Positions 26,231 to 35,953 of a DNA stretch of 64,000 nucleotides are shown here, piece by piece (position 1 is the stretch's first letter; every line of letters begins with the position of its first letter). The DNA lies in assembly GCF_001593605.1 (NCBI RefSeq), contig NZ_CP012836.1, positions 1,178,001 to 1,242,000 of the forward strand, in the 5' to 3' direction. The notes beneath the pieces were generated by a model that did not search any database, was not told where the DNA came from, and worked only from the letters and a program-made list of their open reading frames with translations. The stretch is from Algoriphagus sanaruensis (GTDB lineage Bacteria; Bacteroidota; Bacteroidia; Cytophagales; Cyclobacteriaceae). Made by a program: the position numbers and the translations under genes.

Positions 26231-27889
26231 ATGACGATGAAAAGATTTATATATGGCCTGACTGTAGCGACGACTTTGGTTTTTGCGACGTCTTGCGATG
26301 AGAAATTAGATGAGTTGTTGGAAAACCCAAATGCGGTTAACGCCACTACAGCTTCTCCTGATTTCCTTTTGAATAGAATCCAGTTGGATTATAAAGATTT
26401 ATGGTATGGGATTTCTGATCGTGGTGCGAGATTAACTCGTATCATCAATCAAGGTGCTGCACTTTATGAATCAGCTTACACTGCGGTATCTACAAATGGT
26501 ACTTGGTCAAATGCTTACGCTAACATTTTGGCAGATATCAACTTCCTGTTGCCATTGGCAGAGGAGGCAAACTTCCAAAGACATTTAGGTATTGCTAAGA
26601 CGATCAAAGCAATGGTTTTGATGGATTTGGTTGATACTTATGGTGATGTTCCTTTCTCAGAGGCGTTGAATGCTGATAACTTCAATCCTAAGACTGATAA
26701 TGGTCAAGCAGTTTATGCAGCTGCTCTTGCCCTTTTGAATGAAGCAAGTGCTCACTTTACTGCAGCTACTTCTGGTGCACCAAACGATTATTTCTACAAT
26801 AGAAACTATACGCGTTGGGGTAAATTGGTGAACACTTTAAAATTGAAGTATTACCTAAATACTAAGCTTGTAGATGCTGCTGCTTCTACAGCTGGTATTA
26901 ATGCTTTGGTTTCCGGTGGTAACTTGTTGGGAACTGGTGATGACTTTGTATTCCGTTTTGGTACTACTGCTGCTGACCCAGATTCTAGACATCCAAAATT
27001 TGCTGGTCAGTACACAGCTGGTGGGGGTGATTACCAGTCTACTTACTACATGCATCATTTGACCGTAGAAAAAGGATTTGATGATCCACGAGTAAGATAT
27101 TATATGTATCGTCAGGTATTGACTAACACTACCAACGTGGATGAGCAAGAATGTGTATCTCAAATCGCTCCTCCTCACTACTTGGTAGGTGGTTACCCCT
27201 ACTGTAATCCAGAAGGAAACAAAGGTTATTGGGGTAGAGATCACTTGGATCCAGATGGTATTCCACCAGATGGTTTGAAACGAACTGCTTATGGTACATT
27301 CCCTTCAGGTGGTCGTTTTGATAACAATTCTGGTGCTCCGGTGAATAATATTAACTTAGGAGCTAGAGGGGCTGGTATTCATCCAATTATGTTGGCTTCC
27401 TATGTTGATTTTATGTTAGCTGAGGCTGCTTTGACATTGGGAACTACTGGTGATGCTAAAGCTTACCTTACAGCTGGTATCACCAAGCACATGAACTATG
27501 TGAGAACATTCTCTGTAGGTGCTGGTGAAGGTGCGACAATTACTGCATTTGAGCCTAATGATCAGTTTGCAAGAAACGTAGGTAACTATGTGGATTATGT
27601 TGCTGCTGAATATGATTCTCAAGCTAACAATGATTCAAAAATGAACATCATCGGTAGAGAATACTGGTTGTCTCTATTTGGTAACGGAATGGAAGCTTAT
27701 AACCTTTACAGAAGAACTGGTAAGCCTGCTAACATGCAGCCTGCTTTGGAAGCAGCTCCAGGACCATTTGTAAGATCATTCCTATATCCAAACAACTACA
27801 TTGTAACAAATACCAATGCAGTTCAGAAACAGAGTCTTGCGGTACAAGTGTTCTGGGATAAAAATCCTGCTTCACCTTGGATTTATTAA
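26231..27889 (+). CDS. SusD/RagB-type nutrient-binding outer-membrane lipoprotein
   Basis: The 552-residue lipoprotein (lipobox FATSC) belongs to the SusD-like_2 branch. Typical stretches are LDELLENPNAVNATTASPDFLLNRIQ near the N-terminus, TIKAMVLMDLVDTYGDVPFSEAL in the TPR region, and ASYVDFMLAEAALTLG later. It caps the SusC barrel on the cell surface and captures substrate. An in-frame ATG two codons downstream (26237) is an equally good start. It is followed by a third lipoprotein gene after 18 bases. Confidence 0.95.
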   Translation: MTMKRFIYGLTVATTLVFATSCDEKLDELLENPNAVNATTASPDFLLNRIQLDYKDLWYGISDRGARLTRIINQGAALYESAYTAVSTNGTWSNAYANILADINFLLPLAEEANFQRHLGIAKTIKAMVLMDLVDTYGDVPFSEALNADNFNPKTDNGQAVYAAALALLNEASAHFTAATSGAPNDYFYNRNYTRWGKLVNTLKLKYYLNTKLVDAAASTAGINALVSGGNLLGTGDDFVFRFGTTAADPDSRHPKFAGQYTAGGGDYQSTYYMHHLTVEKGFDDPRVRYYMYRQVLTNTTNVDEQECVSQIAPPHYLVGGYPYCNPEGNKGYWGRDHLDPDGIPPDGLKRTAYGTFPSGGRFDNNSGAPVNNINLGARGAGIHPIMLASYVDFMLAEAALTLGTTGDAKAYLTAGITKHMNYVRTFSVGAGEGATITAFEPNDQFARNVGNYVDYVAAEYDSQANNDSKMNIIGREYWLSLFGNGMEAYNLYRRTGKPANMQPALEAAPGPFVRSFLYPNNYIVTNTNAVQKQSLAVQVFWDKNPASPWIY

Positions 27890-27907
27890 TCAAAAAAACT
27901 AGAAACA

Positions 27908-28840
27908 ATGAAAACGCTAAAATATAGTTTCGGCTTATTGGCAAGTGCACTCATATTTCTAAGCTCTTGTAGAGATTTTGTTGAGCCAAATGTTCCTTAC
28001 TCAACATTCGATACTGGTGCTTATTTGAGAACAATTGCTAGAACTAGCACAACGTTTAACTTCTTCAATTTAGCAAGTTCAAAGTTTGCTTTGACTTTGG
28101 AAGCTGTTGATATCGAAGATGGTAAAACTGTTGAGACGGTTGAAATCCGTGTTCGTCACAGAAGATTGATCCCTGGTGTGGGTCTTCAATATACTCCTCA
28201 GAGTGATGTTTTGGTTAAGACGCTTCAGGCTTCTGACTTCCAACCAAACTCTGAATCTAGATTCTTGCGTACCTCTTTTGAAGTGACTGCTTTGGAAGCT
28301 ATTTCTGCTGTTGGTTTGACCGCTGCAGGAATTGAAGGTGGTGATGTATTTGAATTCAGATTGGTGTTGAATGATAAGTTTGGAAGAAGATTTAGCTCAG
28401 ATAACGTTACTACTAACGTAGCTGGTGCACCATTCTATGCTTCTCCATTCCAGTACCCAGTTTCTGTTATCTGTCCATCTGACTTGGCTGGTACTTATTC
28501 CTTTGATGCTTTAGAAACATTCTGCGGAAAAACCTTTGCAGGTTCAACAACATGGACAGCTGTAGCAGCTTCCCCAGGATCTTATACTGTATCTGATGGT
28601 ACTTTTGGTGCTTGGCAAGCATGTTACCCTGATTCTTGGGGTAGTGGTAACGTAAGAATCAATGATGCTTGCGGACGCTTGACAATGACAGGTACTGATA
28701 AGTACGGTGATAGCTACTCTATGACTGTAATTAGTGCTGATGCTTCCGTATTGACCTTTGAGTGGGTTAATACTTATGGAGAATTTGGTACTGTAGCTGT
28801 TAAATCTAACTCAGGAAAGCCTTGGCCATCTTTGAGATAA
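27908..28840 (+). CDS. Hypothetical lipoprotein, third gene of the SusCD operon
   Basis: The 310-residue lipoprotein (lipobox FLSSC, then RDFVEPNVPY) has no family I recognise with certainty. It is beta-rich, with a probable Ig-like N-terminal half (VETVEIRVRHRRLI) and a C-terminal half containing four cysteines (ICPSDLAGTYSFDALETFCG, WQACYPDSWG, NDACGRLTM) that may form disulfides. Its place after SusC and SusD suggests a SusE/SusF-like surface accessory binding protein, which is inference from position. A strong terminator follows. Confidence 0.85.
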   Translation: MKTLKYSFGLLASALIFLSSCRDFVEPNVPYSTFDTGAYLRTIARTSTTFNFFNLASSKFALTLEAVDIEDGKTVETVEIRVRHRRLIPGVGLQYTPQSDVLVKTLQASDFQPNSESRFLRTSFEVTALEAISAVGLTAAGIEGGDVFEFRLVLNDKFGRRFSSDNVTTNVAGAPFYASPFQYPVSVICPSDLAGTYSFDALETFCGKTFAGSTTWTAVAASPGSYTVSDGTFGAWQACYPDSWGSGNVRINDACGRLTMTGTDKYGDSYSMTVISADASVLTFEWVNTYGEFGTVAVKSNSGKPWPSLR

Positions 28841-28864
28841 TTGATTAACATCTTTAATATTAGA

Positions 28865-28890
28865 AAGGCAATGTCGTAAGACATTGCCTT
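28865..28890 (+). terminator. Intrinsic terminator of the SusCD operon
   Basis: A perfect 11-bp stem (aaggcaatgtc / gacattgcctt) with a GTAA loop is followed by seven T. Confidence 0.92.
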
Positions 28891-28962
28891 TTTTTATTGC
28901 CTTGATTTTAAAAAATATTTGGGTAAACAAATATGCAATTTTTTAATCCAAACAATAGGGCT

Positions 28963-28970
28963 TAGCTTTG
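28963..28970 (+). promoter_or_regulatory. Putative -7 element of sucA
   Basis: TAGCTTTG matches TAnnTTTG, 21 bases before the sucA ATG. The -33 position holds only TTTT. Confidence 0.5.
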
Positions 28971-28991
28971 TGTTAACCTCTAAAAATTACC

Positions 28992-31781
28992 ATGGATAAA
29001 TTCTCTTACATAGCGAATGCTCATGTCTCATACATAGACGAGCTTTATGCTTCTTACAAAAATGATCCTACCTCAATAGACCCAAGCTGGAAAGAATTTT
29101 TTGATGGTTTTGATTTTGCTTTGGCAAATTATGGTCAGGAAGAAACTAGTGGTAGTTCAAAATTACCAACAAATGATTCTGTCAAAAATGGAGCTCTAGC
29201 TACTCCAGGCACCATGATGGATATGGAGCAATTACCGAAGGAAATAAAGGTTAGAGCTCTTATTCATGCGCATCGTTCTAGGGCACACCTTAGATCTAAG
29301 ACCAATCCAGTAAGAGAAAGAAGAGACCGTAAGGCGTTGATCGATCCACAAGATTTCGGTCTTGGTGAAATTGATATGAACACGGTATTTCAAGCAGGTT
29401 CTGAAATTGGAATTGGTTCAGCAAAACTTTCAGATATCATTCAAGCTTTAAAGACCATTTATGAGGGTCCGATGGGATTTGAATATCTCTATATCAGAGA
29501 CCCAGAAATGCTTGATTGGTTTAAAACCAAAGTTGAAAAAGAAGCTTTAGCTTTCAATCCATCTAATGATGAGAAAAAGAGGATTCTATTTAAACTTAAT
29601 CAAGCGGTTGTATTTGAGAATTTTCTTCATACCAAGTATTTAGGACAAAAACGTTTTTCACTAGAAGGTGGTGAAAGTACTATTCCGTTCTTGGATGCTG
29701 TAATTAATACTTCTGCTTCAAACGGAGTTGAGGAAGTGATGATTGGGATGGCGCATAGAGGACGTCTAAATGTGCTAGCCAATATTATGGGTAAAACCTA
29801 TGAACAAATTTTCTCCGAATTTGAAGGAACTGCAAAGCCTGATCTGACCATGGGGGATGGTGATGTGAAATACCACATGGGTTATTCTTCTGACATTGTC
29901 ACCCCAGAAGGCAATAAAGTTCACCTAAAATTAGCCCCAAACCCTTCTCACTTAGAGGCTGTAAATCCAGTAGTAGAAGGATTTATCAGGGCAAAGATTG
30001 ATCATGAACATAAAGGAAATGCAAAAAAAGCTTTGCCTATTTTGATTCATGGAGATGCTGCAGTAGCAGGTCAAGGTATTGTTTATGAAGTGACTCAGAT
30101 GGCTGGTTTGAAAGGTTACAATACCGGAGGTACCATCCATTTTGTCATTAATAATCAGGTTGGTTTTACTACCGATTTTGATGATGCCAGAACTTCTATT
30201 TATTGCACAGATGTAGCCAAAATCATTGATGCTCCTGTCATCCACGTAAATGGTGATAATGCAGAAGCGGTCGTATTTGCTGCGAAACTAGCTGCTGAGT
30301 TTCGTCAGAAGTTCAGCAAGGACATTTTTGTAGATATGGTGTGCTATAGAAGACATGGACATAATGAATCTGATGAGCCTAAATTCACCCAGCCTGAGCT
30401 TTATAATATCATTTCCAAACATCCGAATCCAAGAGAAATCTACGTAAAACGCTTAACCGAGCGCGGTGACTTCGATGCAAAAATCGCAGCCCAGATGGAT
30501 GAAGAATTTCGTCAATTGCTTCAGGATCGTTTGAATATGGTGAAGGAAAAACCTCTTCCATATCAAGCGACTAAGTTTGAAAGAGAATGGGGTACACTTA
30601 GAAGATCTAAGCCTGAGGACTTTGAGGTTTCCCCTGAAACGGGCATTGGACAGGAAGCTATTAATGAGGTGGCTGAAGCTTTAACCGCCATTCCTAAAGG
30701 GTTCAAGCCGATCAAGCAGATTGAAGTTCAAATGAAGCAGCGAAAAGATATGTTCTTTGAATCTAAAGAACTTAACTGGGCTGCAGCGGAATTATTGGCT
30801 TATGGTTCTTTGCTTTTAGAGGGGAAAACCGTTCGAATTACCGGTCAGGATGTTCAAAGAGGTACATTTTCTCATAGACATGCAGTAATTCATGATGCAA
30901 ATACCAATCAGCCTTACAACTCCCTTAAGGAGATGAAGGAACGAAAGGGTCAATTTCATATTTACAATTCGCTTCTTTCCGAGTATGCTGTTTTGGGTTT
31001 TGAGTATGGTTATGCCATGGCAAATCCGAATTCTTTGACGATTTGGGAAGGTCAATTTGGAGACTTTGCAAATGGTGCACAAACCATGATCGACCAATTT
31101 ATTTCCTCCGGGGAATCTAAATGGCAAAAAATGAATGGAATTGTAATGCTTCTTCCACATGGATATGAAGGTCAAGGACCGGAGCATTCCAATGCTCGAC
31201 CAGAACGTTTCTTGCAACTCTCTGCTGAGTACAATATGGTTGTTGCTAATGTTACTGAACCTTCTAACTTTTTCCATTTATTGAGAAGACAGCTGACTTG
31301 GGAGTTTAGAAAACCTTGTGTGGTTATGTCTCCTAAATCGTTGCTACGCCATCCAAAAGTAGTTTCTCCATTGTCAGAATTTACCTCTGGAAGATTCAGA
31401 GAGGTTTTAGGAGATTCAACCGTTTCTCCTAAGGACGTGAAGCGCGTAATTCTTTGTACAGGTAAAATTTATTATGACTTGGAGGAAGCACGTGAGAAAG
31501 ATAAAATCAAGAATGTAGCGATCATTCGAGTTGAGCAACTGCATCCGCTTCCGAAAAAACAGATTCTAGAGATTCTGAAGCAATATAAAGGCGCTGAGGT
31601 GGTTTGGGTTCAAGAAGAGCCTGAAAACATGGGTTACTGGAATTACCTTCTTCGATTGTTGTACAAAGACCTTCCTATGAATGTGATCGCACGTAAAACC
31701 AGTGCTTCTCCAGCTACCGGATATAACAAAGTTCACGTCGAGGAACAAAAAAACATTGTTTCCCAAGCGTTAAAACTTTAA
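28992..31781 (+). CDS. sucA: 2-oxoglutarate dehydrogenase E1 component
   Basis: This thiamine-diphosphate enzyme of 929 residues decarboxylates 2-oxoglutarate and transfers succinyl to the E2 lipoate (TCA cycle). Family features are the N-terminal YIDELYASYKNDPTSIDPSWKEFF, the FSLEGGESTIPFLD and MAHRGRLNVLANI stretches, the ThDP-binding HGDAAVAGQGIVYE, RRHGHNESDEPKFTQP, and the transketolase-like C-terminal half (GQDVQRGTFSHRHAV). The length agrees with the family. A hairpin lies between it and sucB, yet the E1-E2-E3 order suggests coordinated expression. Confidence 0.97.
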   Translation: MDKFSYIANAHVSYIDELYASYKNDPTSIDPSWKEFFDGFDFALANYGQEETSGSSKLPTNDSVKNGALATPGTMMDMEQLPKEIKVRALIHAHRSRAHLRSKTNPVRERRDRKALIDPQDFGLGEIDMNTVFQAGSEIGIGSAKLSDIIQALKTIYEGPMGFEYLYIRDPEMLDWFKTKVEKEALAFNPSNDEKKRILFKLNQAVVFENFLHTKYLGQKRFSLEGGESTIPFLDAVINTSASNGVEEVMIGMAHRGRLNVLANIMGKTYEQIFSEFEGTAKPDLTMGDGDVKYHMGYSSDIVTPEGNKVHLKLAPNPSHLEAVNPVVEGFIRAKIDHEHKGNAKKALPILIHGDAAVAGQGIVYEVTQMAGLKGYNTGGTIHFVINNQVGFTTDFDDARTSIYCTDVAKIIDAPVIHVNGDNAEAVVFAAKLAAEFRQKFSKDIFVDMVCYRRHGHNESDEPKFTQPELYNIISKHPNPREIYVKRLTERGDFDAKIAAQMDEEFRQLLQDRLNMVKEKPLPYQATKFEREWGTLRRSKPEDFEVSPETGIGQEAINEVAEALTAIPKGFKPIKQIEVQMKQRKDMFFESKELNWAAAELLAYGSLLLEGKTVRITGQDVQRGTFSHRHAVIHDANTNQPYNSLKEMKERKGQFHIYNSLLSEYAVLGFEYGYAMANPNSLTIWEGQFGDFANGAQTMIDQFISSGESKWQKMNGIVMLLPHGYEGQGPEHSNARPERFLQLSAEYNMVVANVTEPSNFFHLLRRQLTWEFRKPCVVMSPKSLLRHPKVVSPLSEFTSGRFREVLGDSTVSPKDVKRVILCTGKIYYDLEEAREKDKIKNVAIIRVEQLHPLPKKQILEILKQYKGAEVVWVQEEPENMGYWNYLLRLLYKDLPMNVIARKTSASPATGYNKVHVEEQKNIVSQALKL

Positions 31782-31795
31782 TCTTAAATCAATGC

Positions 31796-31814
31796 CTCAG
31801 AGTTAATCTCTGAG
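31796..31814 (+). terminator. Hairpin between sucA and sucB
   Basis: A 7-bp stem (ctcagag / ctctgag) with a TTAAT loop is followed by TTATTTTT. It is either a partial terminator or an attenuator. Confidence 0.65.
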
Positions 31815-31860
31815 TTATTTTTACCCCAAATAATCAATTGTAAAAATCTTCTTCCTTACT

Positions 31861-31870
31861 AAAAGGAGGA
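31861..31870 (+). promoter_or_regulatory. Shine-Dalgarno-like GGAGG upstream of sucB
   Basis: aaaaggagga lies 15 bases before the sucB ATG. Such strong SD sequences are rare in this phylum, and the spacing is longer than optimal, so its use is uncertain. Confidence 0.3.
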
Positions 31871-31885
31871 ATAAAAAATAAAACC

Positions 31886-33403
31886 ATGAGCAAAGAAATG
31901 AGAGTGCCTACCGTAGGCGAATCAATATCCGAAGTGACAGTAGGTCAGTGGTTTAAAAAAGACGGTGACCTGGTTCAATTAGATGAAGTCTTATGTGAAT
32001 TAGAATCCGATAAAGCTACGTTTGAATTTCCTTCTGAAGCTTCTGGAATCTTGAGAATTAAGGCGCAAGAAGGAGATACTGTAGAAATCGGAGGCTTGAT
32101 TTGCTTGATCGAAGAAGCTACGGAAGCTAGTTCCTCTGCTCCATCTTCCCAACCTTCCACTCCTTCGGCTGTTAAACCTGCAGCTTCAGGTGAGGTTAAG
32201 GATATGATTGTTCCTACGGTCGGTGAGTCAATCACAGAAGTTACACTTGCAAACTGGATCAAAAAAGACGGGGATTTTGTCACTTTGGATGAAATCATCG
32301 CTGAAGTAGATTCAGATAAAGCAACTTTTGAATTGCCAGCTGAAGCCACGGGTATTCTTAGACATGTTGCTAAAGAAGGTGATGTACTGGAAATTGGAGG
32401 GATGATTTGCAAAATCGAAGTTACGGATGCAGCTCCTGTAGCGGAGGCACCGGCAAGTTCAGCAGCACCTGCTTCGCAGGCCAGCTCTTCCTCTGCAAAC
32501 TATGCTTCTGGTCATGCCTCACCAGCTGCATCTAAAATTTTGGCAGAAAAAGGAATCGCTCCCACTTCAGTAGCCGGTTCTGGTAAAGATGGTAGAATTA
32601 CAAAAGAAGACGCGATGAGTGCTCAGAAGCCTACTCCAGTTGCTCAGGCAACTCCAGCTGCCGATCCTAAAGTAGCTGAAGCTGCTCCTGTAGTTCCTGG
32701 ATCCAGAAATGTGAGAAGAGAAAAAATGTCTTCTTTGAGAAAGACTGTTTCTCGACGATTGGTCGCAGTGAAAAATGAAACTGCAATGTTGACCACTTTC
32801 AATGAGGTCAACATGAAGCCAATCATGGATTTAAGATCCAAATACAAAGATCAATTCAAAGAAAAGCATGGCGTAGGATTGGGCTTTATGTCCTTCTTTA
32901 CTAAAGCCGTTTGTGTGGCACTTCAAGAGTGGCCGGCAGTAAATGCTATGATCGATGGGAATGAAATCGTGTACAATGATTTCTGTGATATTTCAATTGC
33001 GGTTTCAGCTCCAAAAGGATTGGTGGTACCAGTGGTTAGAAATGCTGAAGCTATGTCATTTGATCAAATTGAAAAAGAGATTGTCCGTCTTGCCGGTAAA
33101 GCTAGAGACAATAAACTTTCTATTGAAGAAATGACTGGTGGAACCTTCACCATTACCAATGGTGGGGTATTTGGTTCCATGATGTCTACTCCAATCATCA
33201 ATGCTCCTCAATCAGCAATTTTGGGAATGCATAATATTGTAGAAAGACCAATGGCTGTAAACGGTGAGGTGAAAATTCTTCCAATGATGTACGTGGCGCT
33301 TTCTTATGACCACCGAATCATCGACGGCCGTGAATCCGTTAGCTTCTTGGTAAGAGTGAAGCAACTGCTTGAGGATCCTACTAGATTGTTGTTTGGGGTT
33401 TAA
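31886..33403 (+). CDS. sucB: 2-oxoglutarate dehydrogenase E2, dihydrolipoyl succinyltransferase, two lipoyl domains
   Basis: The 505-residue E2 core has two tandem lipoyl domains, with lipoyl lysines K43 and K145 in near-identical SDKATFE contexts. Ala/Pro/Ser-rich linkers follow, then a peripheral-subunit binding domain at about 205-245 ([13 protein letters not shown]...GRITKEDAM). The acetyltransferase domain ends with the catalytic [11 protein letters not shown] (H476, D480) and LLFGV. SucB proteins of Proteobacteria have one lipoyl domain; the second copy here explains the greater length. It pairs with sucA upstream and lpd downstream. Confidence 0.96.
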   Translation: MSKEMRVPTVGESISEVTVGQWFKKDGDLVQLDEVLCELESDKATFEFPSEASGILRIKAQEGDTVEIGGLICLIEEATEASSSAPSSQPSTPSAVKPAASGEVKDMIVPTVGESITEVTLANWIKKDGDFVTLDEIIAEVDSDKATFELPAEATGILRHVAKEGDVLEIGGMICKIEVTDAAPVAEAPASSAAPASQASSSSANYASGHASPAASKILAEKGIAPTSVAGSGKDGRITKEDAMSAQKPTPVAQATPAADPKVAEAAPVVPGSRNVRREKMSSLRKTVSRRLVAVKNETAMLTTFNEVNMKPIMDLRSKYKDQFKEKHGVGLGFMSFFTKAVCVALQEWPAVNAMIDGNEIVYNDFCDISIAVSAPKGLVVPVVRNAEAMSFDQIEKEIVRLAGKARDNKLSIEEMTGGTFTITNGGVFGSMMSTPIINAPQSAILGMHNIVERPMAVNGEVKILPMMYVALSYDHRIIDGRESVSFLVRVKQLLEDPTRLLFGV

Positions 33404-33411
33404 TCCATCTT

Positions 33412-33437
33412 CGAATTACGATTTACGAAATACGAGG
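33412..33437. repeat. TTACGA-rich dispersed repeat, copy 2
   Basis: cgaattacg/atttacga/aatacgagg lies directly after the sucB stop and resembles the string at 5416-5445. Confidence 0.5.
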
Positions 33438-33456
33438 GGCTGAGCTGTCTCAGCCC
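33437..33456 (+). terminator. Intrinsic terminator after sucB
   Basis: An 8-bp stem (gggctgag / ctcagccc) with a 4-base loop is followed by TGTTTTTT. Confidence 0.88.
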
Positions 33457-33519
33457 TGTTTTTTAACCAGCGAAGCTTAAGTCTTATGGCTGATGTTTAG
33501 CCTCTAAAATCAAAGAAAA

Positions 33520-34917
33520 ATGTACGACGTTATAGTAATTGGCTCCGGTCCCGGAGGGTATGTAGCAGCGATTCGTTGCGCACAATTAGGGATGAAAACA
33601 GCCTTAGTTGAAAAATATTCCACTTTGGGTGGTACCTGCTTGAACGTGGGTTGTATTCCGTCCAAAGCCCTTTTGGATTCCTCTGAACATTATCACAACG
33701 CTTCTCATACTTTCACCACTCATGGGATAGAACTGAAGGACCTGAAGGTAAACTTAGGCCAGATGATCAACCGTAAAAATGAGGTAGTGAAGCAAAATAC
33801 GGATGGGATTCAGTTTTTGATGAAAAAGAACAAAATCGATGTTCATCAAGGCCTGGGTTCTTTCGTGAACAATACCACGGTGAAAGTCACCAAGGAAGAT
33901 GGTTCATCCTCTGAAATCCAAGGTAAAAATATCATTATCGCAACTGGCTCAAAGCCATCTTCTTTGCCTTTCATCAAACTGGATAAAGACCGCGTAATTA
34001 CATCCACGGAAGCTTTGAATTTGAAAGAGATTCCTAAGCATCTGGTAGTGATCGGTGGTGGGGTAATTGGACTTGAACTTGGATCCGTGTATGCCCGATT
34101 GGGAGCGAAGGTTTCCGTGGTTGAATTCATGGATTCCATTATTCCTACGATGGACCGTACCATGGGTAAAGAGCTTCAAAAATCGCTGAAGAAAATCGGC
34201 TTTGAGTTTTACCTAAAACACAAAGTGACTTCTGTAGAGAACAAAGGAAAAGAAGTGACCGTGAAGGCGGACAATGGCAAGGGTGAAATTGTGGAAATCT
34301 CCGGTGATTACGTGTTGGTGTCTATCGGTAGAAGACCCTATACCGACGGCCTAAATGCCGAAGCAGCTGGTGTGAAAATCACTGAAAGAGGTCAAATAGA
34401 AGTAAACGATCACCTTCAGACCAATGTGCCAAATATCTATGCTATCGGCGACGTGGTGAAAGGCGCAATGCTGGCTCATAAAGCTGAAGAAGAAGGTGTA
34501 TTTGTTGCTGAAACATTGGCTGGTCAAAAGCCACATATCAATTATAATTTGATCCCAGGTGTTGTATATACTTGGCCTGAAGTGGCATCGGTAGGTTATA
34601 CCGAAGAGCAATTGAAGGAAAAAGGAATTAAGTACAAAGCTGGGAAATTCCCATTCATGGCTTCTGGTCGTGCTAGAGCGTCTATGGATACGGATGGATT
34701 AGTAAAGGTACTGGCTGATGCTGAAACAGATGAGATCCTCGGAGTTCACATGATTGGTCCAAGAACGGCAGATATGATCGCTGAAGCAGTTGTTGCTATG
34801 GAATATCGAGCTTCTGCAGAGGATATTTCTCGAATGTCACATGCGCACCCTACTTATACCGAAGCTTTCAAAGAGGCCTGCTTGGCTGCGACAGACAATC
34901 GAGCACTTCATGTGTGA
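33520..34917 (+). CDS. lpd: Dihydrolipoyl dehydrogenase (E3)
   Basis: The 465-residue flavoprotein reoxidises dihydrolipoamide with NAD. The FAD site is VIGSGPGGYVAAI. The redox disulfide is C40-x4-C45 in GGTCLNVGCIPSKALL. The NAD site is VVIGGGVIGLELGSVYARLGAKVSVVE, and the C-terminal active-site histidine is in SHAHPTYTEAFKEA. It probably serves the SucAB complex encoded just upstream, and possibly other 2-oxoacid dehydrogenases. A terminator separates it from sucB, so it may have its own promoter. Confidence 0.96.
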   Translation: MYDVIVIGSGPGGYVAAIRCAQLGMKTALVEKYSTLGGTCLNVGCIPSKALLDSSEHYHNASHTFTTHGIELKDLKVNLGQMINRKNEVVKQNTDGIQFLMKKNKIDVHQGLGSFVNNTTVKVTKEDGSSSEIQGKNIIIATGSKPSSLPFIKLDKDRVITSTEALNLKEIPKHLVVIGGGVIGLELGSVYARLGAKVSVVEFMDSIIPTMDRTMGKELQKSLKKIGFEFYLKHKVTSVENKGKEVTVKADNGKGEIVEISGDYVLVSIGRRPYTDGLNAEAAGVKITERGQIEVNDHLQTNVPNIYAIGDVVKGAMLAHKAEEEGVFVAETLAGQKPHINYNLIPGVVYTWPEVASVGYTEEQLKEKGIKYKAGKFPFMASGRARASMDTDGLVKVLADAETDEILGVHMIGPRTADMIAEAVVAMEYRASAEDISRMSHAHPTYTEAFKEACLAATDNRALHV

Positions 34918-34940
34918 TCAATAAGCTTTTAATATCAATG

Positions 34941-34967
34941 AAGCCATTCTCCGAAGGGGAATGGCTT
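34941..34967 (+). terminator. Intrinsic terminator after lpd
   Basis: A 9-bp stem (aagccattc / gaatggctt) is followed by TTTCTTTTTTTT. Confidence 0.9.
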
Positions 34968-34999
34968 TTTCTTTTTTTTAAAAATTGCGTAATTCCATC

Positions 35000-35773
35000 A
35001 TGAAGTTCAAAATCGCCATTTTGGGTGCAGGAAATTTGGCTTGGCATTTAGCTCCAGCCCTTGAAGATGCAGGACATGTGATCACAGAAGTTTATGCACG
35101 TGAACTGAGTAAAGCTTATTCAATTACTGAACGGTTGTATAGTGCATCGGCAAAGGATGATTTGGATTTCTCAGAGAGTAATGCGCAGATTTATATTTTG
35201 GCAGTGAAAGACTCTGCAATTTCCGAATTGGCCGACCAGATTATCCTTCCTGAAGAAAGTATCCTAGTTCATACTTCTGGAACCATACCTTTGGAAATTC
35301 TTGGCTACAGTTCGGCCTCTTATACTGGTATTTTCTATCCCCTACAATCCTTTACCAAGGGAAGGAAAATGGATTTAGATGAGGTGCCATTTTTAGTGGA
35401 ATCAGATGATGAATCCACGCTTCAAAAGTTGAAAAAGCTAGCAAAAAGCCTGTCTCCACTTTGTTATCAAGTTCGATCAAAGGACCGAAAAGCAATACAC
35501 GTCGCAGCAGTATTTGCAAGCAATTTCTCAAATCATATGATTCGAATTGCCGAAGAAATTATGAGGAGACAAGGGGTCGATTTTGAAATGCTTAAACCCT
35601 TGATCATCGAAACTATATCTAAAAGTCTTCAATTAGGAGCAAAGAATGCGCAGACTGGTCCTGCAATTCGAGAGGATTATGAGACCCTTGAAGAACACCA
35701 TCGATTTTTGGCATACAACGATCAAATTGCAGAAATCTACCGCTTGATTTCGCAAGATATTATCGATTCATAG
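35000..35773 (+). CDS. Rossmann-like/DUF2520 domain protein
   Basis: The 257-residue protein starts at the ATG at 35000. An N-terminal NAD(P)-binding fold (KIAILGAGNLAWHLAPALEDAGH) is followed by YILAVKDSAI and VHTSGTIPLEIL. The C-terminal DUF2520 helical domain is seen in RKAIHVAAVFASNFSNHMIRIAEEI. The architecture resembles ketopantoate or pyrroline-carboxylate reductases. The substrate is unknown. It appears monocistronic after the lpd terminator. Confidence 0.9.
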   Translation: MKFKIAILGAGNLAWHLAPALEDAGHVITEVYARELSKAYSITERLYSASAKDDLDFSESNAQIYILAVKDSAISELADQIILPEESILVHTSGTIPLEILGYSSASYTGIFYPLQSFTKGRKMDLDEVPFLVESDDESTLQKLKKLAKSLSPLCYQVRSKDRKAIHVAAVFASNFSNHMIRIAEEIMRRQGVDFEMLKPLIIETISKSLQLGAKNAQTGPAIREDYETLEEHHRFLAYNDQIAEIYRLISQDIIDS

Positions 35774-35953
35774 TGGGCCTTTACCTCTTTTATTTTCTAC
35801 AATCTCAAGTTGTTTCGAAATTTTTTGGCAAAATTATTTTGTATTTTCAATTATAAATACCTTAAATTGAGGTAGTTAAGATTTGATTTATTTAAAGTAA
35901 GATCCTCCAGTTTTTGAAATTCATTTTTCCTTACACTATAAACAATTTTATTT

